64,000 nucleotides of DNA, from contig OY762824.1 of the NCBI GenBank assembly GCA_963666465.1, positions 3,844,001-3,908,000 on the forward strand, given 5' to 3'. A model generated the notes under the pieces. The model did no database searches. It saw only the letters and a program-made list of their open reading frames with translations, and was not told the origin of the DNA. Within the stretch, counting starts at the first letter, position 1. Every line of letters starts with the position of its first letter. Below, in pieces: positions 6,903 to 15,678 of this stretch. This DNA is from VXYL01 sp963666465 (lineage in GTDB: Bacteria > Pseudomonadota > Gammaproteobacteria > Pseudomonadales > Azotimanducaceae). Both the position numbers and the translations under genes were made by a program.

Positions 6903-9900
6903 ATGCAGATATTCGTCCTTGGGATGCATCGTTCCGGCACCTCGGCGGTTGCGCGCGTGCTCAACCTCATGGGGTGCTATTTCGGGGCGGAGCATGAGGG
7001 GACGCGGGCCAACGAGGAGAATCCCAAGGGGTTTTGGGAGCGGCAGGATGTTCGGCGGCTCAACGACGCCATGCTGCGCAGCGGCGGCTGCGACTGGGAT
7101 CGCGTCAGCGGGTTCGATGCAGAGGCGATGCTCCATGAGCAAGCGGTGTATCGCCGGGCGATGGCGGACATCGTGCTCGACATGGATGCGCACCGGCCTT
7201 GGTTCATCAAGGAGCCTCGGCTTTGCCTCTTGTTTTCGCTCTGGCGGCCACTGCTCGAAACGCCGGTGTGCATCCATGTCCACCGCAGCCCGATGGAGGT
7301 GGCGCGCTCGCTGAACGCCCGGCACGGCATCCCGCTCAAGGCTGGGCTGGCGCTGTGGGAGGTTTACAACATCCGGGCGCTGGGCGCCTCGAAGGGACTG
7401 CCGCGTCGCGTCGTCTCCTACCGCAAGCTGATGCGGGCACCGGAGGAAGTCGTGAGCGAACTCCGCGCGTCGCTGTCCGACTTCGGCTATGCGCTCCGGA
7501 CTCCCGGCAAGGCGGAGTTGGGCGCATTCTTGGACCAACGCCTGCATCGCCAGCGCGACGATGGCGGTGCTTGGGGCGCAACGGCAACGCGATCCCAAAA
7601 GCGGTTGCTGGAGATTCTTGCCCATGCCGAAGCGGACGGGATGGACTGCCTGCCCGAGTTGCCGTCCATTTCCGACGAGGCCTTGGCGGCGCTGCGCGAA
7701 TACGAGGCTGGGGCCGAGACCGTCGATTCGCGCCGAAGGCGCGCCAATGCCGTGGAGCGGCGCCAGCGCGAGAGCGCCACGGACATTCAGCTTGCGCTCA
7801 AGCAGGCGGAACTAGAAACCACGCTCAAAGACTTAAGCCGCGTCTCCGAGGAGCGCAATCGCCACCAGTCGGAGGTGCGGCGGCTGCACGACGACTTGGC
7901 CCGGGTGCAGCGGGAGCGTGGCATCGCAACCGGCGAAGTGCGCCGCCTGGAGGAGTTCAATCGCCACCTGTCGCGCGACGCTTCGACGATGCGCGAACAC
8001 GTGCGCCAGACGGAACGCGACTCGCAAGCGCTGCGAGGCCGGCTTGATGCGAGGGAGCGCGAGATTCGCAGGCTCAGGGATTCCGAAGCCCAGCTCCGCG
8101 TGGAACGCCGGCAATTGCTCGGCCGGGTCGATGCGCAGGACACGTTGCTCGATGGCTTCGCGGCCGGCACCAACCTTCTTCTTTCGTCCTGGCGCTGGCG
8201 GCTCGGCCACGCACTGCTGTCACTCCGGCACCGCTTGCTGCTGCGCAAGGTGCCGAAGACGGCGGCGGACCAGATGCGGGAGCAGGCTGACGAATACCGG
8301 GAGCTCCAGAACGCACCGCTGCCGAAGGCTGGGGCTGCCCCAGCAAAGCCACCGACCGAGCCCGGCAAACGCATTCCGCACCCCAAGGCCGCGCCGATTC
8401 CTCGGCTGCGCCGAGACGTAACCGTGGCGGTCATCGCTTGGGACGTGGGCCACAATCCGCTCGGCAGGGCGTATCTGGTTGCCGAAGCGTTGTCGCGCAG
8501 CTACACCGTCGTTCTGCTCGGTTTCCAGTTCCCGCGCTATGGCGATGCGGTGTGGAAGCCTTTGCGCCATGCGCCGTTCCGCACCGTCGCGATCCCGGGC
8601 GCGCCCTTCCCGGAGTTCCAGCAAACCCTCGAACGACTGGCGCCGCGCATCGATGCGGACGTGGTGGTGGCGTGCAAGGCGCGGCTGCCGAGCGTGCAGC
8701 TCGGGCTGATGCTGAAGGCGTTCCGCAATCGCCCGCTGTTGGTGGATGTAGACGACTACGAACTGTCGTTCTTTCGCAATCGCGATCCGCTTGCGGGCGT
8801 TGCCGGATTGGATTCGGAGGCGCTCGCGCATCCCTTCGAGGAGGCATGGACGCGCTACGTCGAGAATCTGTTGCCCCACGCAGACAGGCTGCTCGTCTCC
8901 AACCCTGCGCTCGCGGCCAAGTTTGGTGGCAGGGCCGTGCCTCATGCGCGCGACGAGACGAAGTTCGACCCCGATCGGCACGATGCGGAGGATGTGCGCC
9001 GCGAGCTCGGCCTTCGGGACGACGACAAGGTGGTGATGTTTGTCGGCACGCCGCGCCCGCACAAGGGAGTGGTGGAGATCCTCGATGCCGTGCGCTCCCT
9101 TGACCGTGCCGACTACCGATTCGTGATCGTTGGCACGCCGCCGGAAGAGTCGTTTGCGAAGGAACTCTGCGCACGGGGCGGCGACACCTTGCGCCTTGTC
9201 CCCGATCAGCCCTTCGAGAAGCTGCCCGCATTGATGGCGGCGGCTGACCTCGTGTGTCTGCTGCAGGATCCAAACAGCGAAATCTCGCGCTTTCAGCTTC
9301 CGGCGAAGGTCGTCGATGCCATGGCGATGGGCGTTCCGGTGCTGGCGACCGCAGTGCCGCCCCTCGCGCCGCTGATCGAGGACGAGTTGATCGAGCCTGT
9401 CACCGCCGCGAACCTGGCCGAGCGGATCGGCCATTGGCTGGAGGCGCCGGCGGAAGAACGCAGGCGCAGGACGCGCCGTGCCCGCGAGCGGTTCCTCCGG
9501 GAGTTCAGCTACGACGCCATCCACCGGACGCTGTTTGCGGAGGTGGAAGCGTGCATCGAGGAGCCGCGGGAGTTGCCAGTCGAAGCGCGGACTTTCCTCG
9601 GCGAGCAGCAACGGCGCTATCCCTCGCCGGCGCCCGCCCCCGGCGATGGCCTCGACATCGTGATGTTCTGGAAACAGGGCGACATCGGCCTCTACGGTCG
9701 TCGCGTCGACATGGTCATTGAACAACTTGCGCGACGGCCGGAAGTTCGTCGCATCGCGGTGTTCGATGCGCCTTTCTCGGTGCGACAGATGTGGCGGAGA
9801 GTTGGCGCCGAGGATCTCGACCACCACGAGGAGGTGACGCGGAGCAAGCTGGTGCGGCGTTGGGGGCTTGCAGACAACGCCAAAGTCTCACATCACGTCT

Positions 9901-10874
9901 TTCTCTTTGACTCCGGCTCGACGACCGGAACAGTTGGCGGTGTGGCTGGAAGAATCGCGGCCGGCGGCTATCCGGGCGAGGCTGCGTTCGCAGCCTATGC
10001 GGCGGCCGAACTCGACCTTGCCGGGATCGACCCAGGGACGGCGATCTTCTGGCACTACCCGGTGCTGGCGCCGATCCCGGAGTTGAACGAACGCTTCCAG
10101 CCTCGGCTGTCGGTGGTGGACGTAGTGGACGACTTGCGCACCTGGCCAGACCGCACGGAAGCGGACCGAAAGGAATACACGGAGCATTATCGCACAGTGC
10201 TCGGTGATGCCGATGTCGCGTTCGCCAATTGCGAAACCGTGCGCGACTCGATGGCGGCATTCTTCCCTGACATCGCACTGATCCCCAACGGCTGTGACCT
10301 CGACTCGGCGCCGCCGGCGCCGGAGAATGAGCGCTTCCGGCAACTGTGCGCCCTCAAGGGTCCCATTCTGGGGTTGGTGGGCAACCTGGAGTCCAAGACG
10401 GACGTGGCCTTGCTGGACCGCTTGGCGCAGGAACGGCCCGACTGCAACCTCGTGTTGATCGGTTCCACCCATGCGAACGCGGCGGTGATGGCACTCGACA
10501 GGCTCCCCAACGTGCATTTCTTCGGCGTGGTTACCTATCCGGAAGTGAAGACATGGATCGCCCGCTTCGACGTTGCCCTGGTGCCTCATCTCGACACGGA
10601 TCAAACGCGCTCCATGCACCCGCTGAAGATGCTCGTGTATGCGGCCGTGGGAGTGCCCATCGTCTCCACAAATGTGCAGAACCTGGGCGACTTCGCCCGG
10701 TTCATCGAAGTCGCGGATGGCCACGAGGGGTTCATCGAAGCCGTGGACGGCGTGCTGAACGGCAGGCGCCCGGACGAGTCGGCGCTCGCGGCTTTGGTCC
10801 GCGAGCATTCTTGGGATCAACGTGTCGCTTCCATGCTGTCGCAGGTGCAGGCGAGACTGGCAGCTCGAGCGTAA
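6903..10874 (+). CDS. Sulfotransferase - coiled coil - double glycosyltransferase fusion protein
   Basis: The start chosen is the ATG at 6903 (MQIFVLGMHRSGTSAVARVL), giving 1,323 residues; the frame is open upstream to a TTG at 6843. Residues 1-220 look like a sulfotransferase: GMHRSGTSAV is a PAPS 5'-phosphosulfate loop, followed by ENPKGFWE and FIKEPRLCLLF. Residues about 270-420 are a long charged coiled coil. Residues about 500-900 form a GT4-like glycosyltransferase, with donor-site segment VVMFVGTPRPHKGVVEIL and a later EISRFQLPAKVVDAMAMGVPV. Residues about 915-1323 form a second one, starting LDIVMFWKQGDIGLYGRRVDM and ending in a nucleotide-binding half with SMHPLKMLVYAAVGVPIV. No signal peptide is seen, so it is probably cytoplasmic. 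It likely builds and sulfates a surface glycan exported by the ABC pair at 15.7-17.9 kb. Acceptor and donor sugars are unknown. Confidence 0.8.
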   Translation: MQIFVLGMHRSGTSAVARVLNLMGCYFGAEHEGTRANEENPKGFWERQDVRRLNDAMLRSGGCDWDRVSGFDAEAMLHEQAVYRRAMADIVLDMDAHRPWFIKEPRLCLLFSLWRPLLETPVCIHVHRSPMEVARSLNARHGIPLKAGLALWEVYNIRALGASKGLPRRVVSYRKLMRAPEEVVSELRASLSDFGYALRTPGKAELGAFLDQRLHRQRDDGGAWGATATRSQKRLLEILAHAEADGMDCLPELPSISDEALAALREYEAGAETVDSRRRRANAVERRQRESATDIQLALKQAELETTLKDLSRVSEERNRHQSEVRRLHDDLARVQRERGIATGEVRRLEEFNRHLSRDASTMREHVRQTERDSQALRGRLDAREREIRRLRDSEAQLRVERRQLLGRVDAQDTLLDGFAAGTNLLLSSWRWRLGHALLSLRHRLLLRKVPKTAADQMREQADEYRELQNAPLPKAGAAPAKPPTEPGKRIPHPKAAPIPRLRRDVTVAVIAWDVGHNPLGRAYLVAEALSRSYTVVLLGFQFPRYGDAVWKPLRHAPFRTVAIPGAPFPEFQQTLERLAPRIDADVVVACKARLPSVQLGLMLKAFRNRPLLVDVDDYELSFFRNRDPLAGVAGLDSEALAHPFEEAWTRYVENLLPHADRLLVSNPALAAKFGGRAVPHARDETKFDPDRHDAEDVRRELGLRDDDKVVMFVGTPRPHKGVVEILDAVRSLDRADYRFVIVGTPPEESFAKELCARGGDTLRLVPDQPFEKLPALMAAADLVCLLQDPNSEISRFQLPAKVVDAMAMGVPVLATAVPPLAPLIEDELIEPVTAANLAERIGHWLEAPAEERRRRTRRARERFLREFSYDAIHRTLFAEVEACIEEPRELPVEARTFLGEQQRRYPSPAPAPGDGLDIVMFWKQGDIGLYGRRVDMVIEQLARRPEVRRIAVFDAPFSVRQMWRRVGAEDLDHHEEVTRSKLVRRWGLADNAKVSHHVFLFDSGSTTGTVGGVAGRIAAGGYPGEAAFAAYAAAELDLAGIDPGTAIFWHYPVLAPIPELNERFQPRLSVVDVVDDLRTWPDRTEADRKEYTEHYRTVLGDADVAFANCETVRDSMAAFFPDIALIPNGCDLDSAPPAPENERFRQLCALKGPILGLVGNLESKTDVALLDRLAQERPDCNLVLIGSTHANAAVMALDRLPNVHFFGVVTYPEVKTWIARFDVALVPHLDTDQTRSMHPLKMLVYAAVGVPIVSTNVQNLGDFARFIEVADGHEGFIEAVDGVLNGRRPDESALAALVREHSWDQRVASMLSQVQARLAARA

Positions 10875-11057
10875 GGCAGGGTTTTGCAGCTTGAATATGT
10901 GGAACGAAAGCGGTGAAGAGTGCATGGGGAGTCTTGGACACGCTGGCGCCGCGCCAGATTGCCTGCGTGACTTCGGCAGCAGGACGCTACCGCGTCGGGG
11001 TCGCACGAGGTGAGCCTCGTTGGCAGCCCTCAGACGTGCCCCGGAAGGCGTCAGTTT

Positions 11058-11148
11058 GGAGCTTTCAGCCGGGGAAGCATTCCCGACCGCTGACGCGCAA
11101 GGAAGTGCCGGCAATTCCCCCATCGCTGGGGGCGTACTTCCATGCAAG
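11058..11148 (-). repeat. 91-bp structured repeat (S family), copy 1
   Basis: Read on the minus strand, the unit can fold as GGAAGT/ACTTCC enclosing CCCCCA-GCGA-TGGGGG (a GNRA tetraloop). A second hairpin follows, TCAGC...CGGGGA-TGCT-TCCCCG...GCTGA. It lies between the convergent ends of two glycosyltransferase genes, ending 13 bp past the GT2 stop codon, so it could act as a terminator. Copies also occur at 31538, 49061 and 51821. Confidence 0.8.
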
Positions 11149-11160
11149 TGCATCGGGGAG

Positions 11161-13044
11161 TCAGGCCCGCGCGAGACGCATTGCCTTCCGCAGGAATCGG
11201 ATGGGCCAACGTGCCAGCCTGCGGGCGAAGGGGGGCTCTGTTGGCGGAGCCTGGAGGGGCCACGGATCAGCGTGGGCGTCGGTGTGGCAATCGAGGAGGG
11301 TCCGATAGTCCGCGCCGAGTTCATCCGCTGGCAGTGTGAGCACCACATCCTTGTGGTTCGCTCTGGCCTTCTCGTAGTATTCCAGCATGGCGGCATCGCG
11401 ACTCGTCCGATCGTCGTCGGATAACGGCACCCGGTATAGGGAAGTGGTTTTCCGGATGCGGGCGAATCGACCGGCACGCATGGCGAAGCGGAGCCACAGG
11501 TTCCAGTCTTCCTGCCGGTCGAGTGCCAGGTCGAACCCGCCACATTCCTCGTAGAGGCTCCGCTCAAAGAGCACGCAGCACGTGGGCATGAAGTTTCGCA
11601 CCGACAGCTCGATGAAGGTGAACGGCCGGTCGAACACTACCTCGCACAGCTCCTCCCGAACGATCTCATGCCGCTCGTTCCACTCCGTCGCCACCTCAAA
11701 CGCGGTGGAGTAGGCGGCCCTGGCCTCAGTGCTGGCGAGGCAGGCGACCAACTGCTCCACATGATCCGCGAAAAGCTCGTCATCTTCATCCAGAAAGCCG
11801 AGGTATTTGCCGGATGCAGTCTCCATGGCGACGTTGCCGGCGTGGCATCGCCCGTGTCGGGCGCCAAGGGGCACGTAATTGATCGCGAGCTCCGTGAAGG
11901 AGTTCACGAGGCCAGCGAGCGTGCCCGGACCATCCTCCACGAGCACTACCTCGAGGTTGTCGTAGGTTTGGTTGGCGATGGTCTTGAGGGCGCGCCCCAG
12001 TTGCTCGGCCCGACCGATGGATCGGACCAGAATCGACACGAGCGGGCGCTCCCCCAGGTCTTCTTTTGAGGTTACGTCGTGAAAGGCGCCGAGTCTCATC
12101 GGCGCGAAGTCAAGCCCGTCGAAAAAGCCCATGCCGGGCGGCTTGTGACGCTCCCAGAAATGCAGGAAGTCCCGCACGTATCGACATCCGGCGAGCAGAG
12201 TTGCCTTGCGATGGCCCTTGAGCGGGGAAGGCGCGAGGAGAGATCGCAGGAACATCTCGTAACCGCGCAACATGTCTGCGAGCGTGCCGAAGCGGCAGCG
12301 CAGGCACAGGCTGCCAAGCAGCGTTTGAACGGCTTGCACTGGCTTGATCTGATGCGCGCACTCGTAGGTGTCATGGCGCACGCAGACGGACGGGACGTAG
12401 CGCAATCGCCACCCCTTGCGACGAAGCCTCCAAGAGAGGTCAACGTCTTCGCAGTAGAGAAAGAAGCGCGCATCGAAGCCGCCGACCTCCTCCAGCGCCG
12501 AACGCCGCATCAGCAGCGAAGCGGCCGAACACCAGGATGTGGTCATCGTCACGGGATCGTATTTCTTGGGATGCTCGTAGGGCACCTGACGTGGCTCCCA
12601 TGCAGCAATGCCGGGGTCGTCCGCCTCGGCTGTCCGCAGGAGCCGCAGGAGACAGTCGGCTTGAAACTGCGTGTCGGGATTGAGGACCAGGACGAAGGGG
12701 GCGCTGCCGTCCGCGATCGCTCGGTTGTGCGCCACCCCAAAGCCGACGTTGCGCGAGTTGGTCAGCACTTCGAAGGAGCCGAACGTCTCTCGGTACCGTA
12801 GCTGCGCGTCCAACAGGAGCGCAACCGTGTCGTCGTCGCTTGCGTTGTCCACGAAGGTAACGCGAACGAGACCAGCGACGGCCTGTCCCGCGAGGCTGGC
12901 GAGAAGCGCGGCTAGATGAGCGGCAGAGTTGTGGGTGACGATGGAGACATCCACCGGTGGCCACGGCCTGGGCGCAGTGGGTTTTCCGACCTCTGGTCGC
13001 CCCCGCACTTCTGTCCTCTTACGCCCGCGTCTTGGTGCTGACAA
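11161..13044 (-). CDS. Double-domain family 2 glycosyltransferase
   Basis: The protein has 627 residues if translation starts at the TTG at 13044, which overlaps the preceding gene by 26 bp. Domain 1 (about residues 30-300) is a rhamnosyltransferase-like GT2: VDVSIVTHNSAAHLAALLASL, VDNASDDDT, NVGFGVAHNRAI, LVLNPDTQF (DxD-type metal site) and GGFDARFFLYCEDVDLSWRL. Domain 2 (about 335-600) is a second GT2: PLVSILVRSIGRAEQLGRAL, NLEVVLVEDGPG, GKYLGFLDEDDELFADH and LALDRQEDWNLWLRFA. The two active sites suggest alternating sugar additions to one chain. It lies downstream of the beta-helix/methyltransferase gene in the same direction and converges with the fusion protein at 6903. No membrane helices are visible. 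Confidence 0.88.
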   Translation of the reverse strand: MSAPRRGRKRTEVRGRPEVGKPTAPRPWPPVDVSIVTHNSAAHLAALLASLAGQAVAGLVRVTFVDNASDDDTVALLLDAQLRYRETFGSFEVLTNSRNVGFGVAHNRAIADGSAPFVLVLNPDTQFQADCLLRLLRTAEADDPGIAAWEPRQVPYEHPKKYDPVTMTTSWCSAASLLMRRSALEEVGGFDARFFLYCEDVDLSWRLRRKGWRLRYVPSVCVRHDTYECAHQIKPVQAVQTLLGSLCLRCRFGTLADMLRGYEMFLRSLLAPSPLKGHRKATLLAGCRYVRDFLHFWERHKPPGMGFFDGLDFAPMRLGAFHDVTSKEDLGERPLVSILVRSIGRAEQLGRALKTIANQTYDNLEVVLVEDGPGTLAGLVNSFTELAINYVPLGARHGRCHAGNVAMETASGKYLGFLDEDDELFADHVEQLVACLASTEARAAYSTAFEVATEWNERHEIVREELCEVVFDRPFTFIELSVRNFMPTCCVLFERSLYEECGGFDLALDRQEDWNLWLRFAMRAGRFARIRKTTSLYRVPLSDDDRTSRDAAMLEYYEKARANHKDVVLTLPADELGADYRTLLDCHTDAHADPWPLQAPPTEPPFARRLARWPIRFLRKAMRLARA

Positions 13045-15481
13045 ACGTGATGTTCTTGGCGCACAGGGGGCGGTGCTTGTCGATGAAGGATACCTTTGTG
13101 GAGAAGCCTGCTTCCTCTAGCTGCGTGAGCATGTCCTCGCCGAAGTCGGTATAGACCAAGGATTTGCCCCCGTCGCCGGCAATGTGGTAGCGCGCCTCCA
13201 GCAGAAAAACATCCTCATCACCGGACGTATCCACCCTGCTTACCGTCTTGGGTCGCATAGGGTGCTGCAATGGAATCGTGAAGATGTGGTGGCCGCCGAC
13301 CCGCAGAACCCGATGCAGTTCTGCAAATCCACGGTAAGGATGCCGAATGTGCTCGAAGATGTCGGAGGTGATCACGAGGTCCAGTGACGAGGATTCCATG
13401 CGCAGGTCCTCAAGGTCCTGGTTTTGGATTCCATCCCTGGTTTCGCCGAGCGGCAGGTCGTCCCAGAGATAGCTTTGGATGTAGTTGGGCAGCTTGTCGA
13501 GATACTTGCGGAACGGCCCTACCAAGCCGGGTTCGTAAATGCTGAGGTCTCGGAAGCGCGGAGACTGTGCTAGCGCGGAGAAGGACCGCTCGTCCTGCCC
13601 ATAAACCTCGAGGATTGCATTGGCCTGACCCCGATGACGGAGTGACGCACGACACACCTCGCACCGATACGACTCGCGCACGGAGCCTCCACGGTGGACG
13701 AACTCGCTCATGCTGCCGCAGACGGTGCATGGGGCGGTGTAGCTGTCGACGACCTTGCTGTCGCGCCTGGGTGCAGGTTTCTTCGGGATGAAGTGGATGT
13801 TGTTGCCAACGAAATAATTGTCCCTTGACGTGTCGCGCTCCTGCACGTCCACCAGATTCCGCTCAAAGTGACAGCCACTTACGACCACGTTGCAACCGCC
13901 GTGCTGACCCTGGAGCACGAGACCGGCCTCCTGACTGTCACGGATCGCACAATCATCGATGAATACGTGGGAGGTATTCGACACCACCATCCCGACCTTG
14001 TTCTCGCTTGCTTCGCAGCGGTGGAGCAGGACATTGTGGATCCGGTTCTTGTGATCGCCCATGAGACCAATGCCGCGCAGGCAGCGCCGACACGTTGCTT
14101 CGACAACGACGTTTTGCAGGGGCGAGAACTTCGAGTCGAGCATGACTCCGTTGCCGGTGCAGTTGTCCACAGTGCATTGGATTCGTGCACCATTGCCGCC
14201 ATCGAGATGGACGGCAGAGTGCCTGGTGTCAAGGCCGGAGTTGTGGAAGCTTGAATTCCGCACAGTGAGGTTGTCGGCATGAGAGGTGCTTACCGCGCTC
14301 CAACCCATGTCGTGGCACTCAAGTGCGTCCACGCTGATGTCGGTGCAGTGGTTCAAGTGCAGGGCGGTCTGTCGGCAATCGAGGGCCTTGATGTTGCTTA
14401 TTGTCGCGTCCTTCACCCGTCTGAAGAGGATGAGGTTGCACCATACAAGGTGCTTCATTTCGTCCGGCTTGTGCTGGTGCTTCGCGTTCCCCCGGAGGGT
14501 GAGGTCCTTGAGTGCAATGCCCGCGTTGCCTTGCTGGTGACTGACGTTCGTGAACATGTGTGAATTCGTGCCGGAGGCCAGCGTTAGAGACGTGCGGCGC
14601 TGGCCGGTTCCGCCTTGCAGGGTTATCCCCGAACGGAGCTTTATGGTTCGGCTCAGGGTGAATGAGCCAGCGAGAAGCTGCACGACCTGGCCTGGTGCAG
14701 CGTCGTCGATTGACGACTGCAATGCTGCGGTGATGTCGTCGCCCGTGGCGGGGACGGTCGTTGATGGGGCGGGGACGTGGCGCTTCGGTTTCGCCAAGGA
14801 GGCAAGGCGTGACCAGAGCTTGCGGCGGACGCGCTCGCGGGGATAAAGGCCAGCATCAAAAAGGTACCGGAACCGGGCGAAGATGGCCTCTTCCGCCTTT
14901 GGCGTCAGATACGCGGAATAGTGTTCGTGCTCCGTTGGATTGAGGTGTGGCAGTCGCGCTGCATTGAAGCCAAACTCACGGGCGAAGCGCGCCAGGTCGT
15001 CTTCGATGGACTCGAAGCGAACAAGCCGTTGGTTGGGCAGCACTTCGCCGTCGAGGGTGAGCCAGCGCTCAGGGGGCGTCGCAAGGCTCGGACCGTCCGA
15101 ACACCAGAAGGTCTCGAAGTCGAGGTCCATTGCCATCTGATAGCGTGACTTGTCTGTGTGCCGGCGGTGGGTTGCTCGCAGGTAAAAATAGGTGGAAACC
15201 GCCATGTCATAGGGGTTGCGGATGCCAACGAAGGCGGCGGATAGCTCGCGTATGGACTTGCCCTGCGCCTTGAGCAGCTCTTGTGCCGTGCGCATGTCCT
15301 CGTGCCCCGTGCCCACCTCAAGCGTTACGCCCTCCGCGGCCCCGACTTGCAGCTCGTCAATCTGGCCGGAGCTAACGCGACCGAAGATGGGCTTGTCCCA
15401 CGCCTCGATGAAGTACTTGGCCATTGACTTTCCCGCCGTCTTGGGCAAATGGAGGAAGAGGAACCTGTCATTGGCAAGCAT
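13019..15481 (-). CDS. Sulfotransferase - right-handed beta-helix - SAM methyltransferase fusion
   Basis: The ATG at 15481 (MLANDRFLFLHLPKTAGKSM) gives 820 residues and places the sulfotransferase PAPS loop HLPKTAGKS at the extreme N-terminus, as in that family. A longer frame upstream has no such support. Residues 1-215 are the sulfotransferase (AFVGIRNPYDMAVSTYFYLR). Residues about 245-560 are pectate-lyase-like parallel beta-helix coils, with repeated NVxV/GIGL/NKVGMVV-type rungs. Residues about 580-820 start with a CxxC...CxxC zinc-ribbon-like pair (CTVCGS, CEVCRA) and continue into a class I methyltransferase (LDLVITSDIFEHIRHPYRGFAELHRVLRVGGHHIF). The combination suggests one protein that binds a polysaccharide on its helix and adds sulfate and methyl groups. 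It lacks a signal peptide. Confidence 0.82.
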   Translation of the reverse strand: MLANDRFLFLHLPKTAGKSMAKYFIEAWDKPIFGRVSSGQIDELQVGAAEGVTLEVGTGHEDMRTAQELLKAQGKSIRELSAAFVGIRNPYDMAVSTYFYLRATHRRHTDKSRYQMAMDLDFETFWCSDGPSLATPPERWLTLDGEVLPNQRLVRFESIEDDLARFAREFGFNAARLPHLNPTEHEHYSAYLTPKAEEAIFARFRYLFDAGLYPRERVRRKLWSRLASLAKPKRHVPAPSTTVPATGDDITAALQSSIDDAAPGQVVQLLAGSFTLSRTIKLRSGITLQGGTGQRRTSLTLASGTNSHMFTNVSHQQGNAGIALKDLTLRGNAKHQHKPDEMKHLVWCNLILFRRVKDATISNIKALDCRQTALHLNHCTDISVDALECHDMGWSAVSTSHADNLTVRNSSFHNSGLDTRHSAVHLDGGNGARIQCTVDNCTGNGVMLDSKFSPLQNVVVEATCRRCLRGIGLMGDHKNRIHNVLLHRCEASENKVGMVVSNTSHVFIDDCAIRDSQEAGLVLQGQHGGCNVVVSGCHFERNLVDVQERDTSRDNYFVGNNIHFIPKKPAPRRDSKVVDSYTAPCTVCGSMSEFVHRGGSVRESYRCEVCRASLRHRGQANAILEVYGQDERSFSALAQSPRFRDLSIYEPGLVGPFRKYLDKLPNYIQSYLWDDLPLGETRDGIQNQDLEDLRMESSSLDLVITSDIFEHIRHPYRGFAELHRVLRVGGHHIFTIPLQHPMRPKTVSRVDTSGDEDVFLLEARYHIAGDGGKSLVYTDFGEDMLTQLEEAGFSTKVSFIDKHRPLCAKNITFVSTKTRA

Positions 15482-15570
15482 GGGGAACGATGACTCCGGG
15501 CGGTCAGATGGGTGGCCGCGTACTATAGCGATACGCCGCTGGGACCGGAAGCCGCAAGGCGTTGGCGGCG

Positions 15571-15674
15571 GCGCCACAAGAGCCGTTGCCTTTCGGCAAC
15601 GCTTCCTGCCCCAGCCCCAGCCGTCCTGTCACCCTGGCGGACTTCGGCCAGCTTGCGCCGTCCGAAGTCCGACA
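15571..15674 (-). repeat. 109-bp dispersed repeat (B family), copy b
   Basis: CGCCACAAGAGCCGTTGCC to GTCCGACA, with the last few bases of the usual end (GGCTG) missing and CTAG following directly. It lies between the ABC ATPase gene (stop at 15679) and the downstream fusion gene (start at 15481). It may separate their transcripts or provide hairpin structure in the mRNA. Confidence 0.8.
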
Positions 15675-15678
15675 CTAG

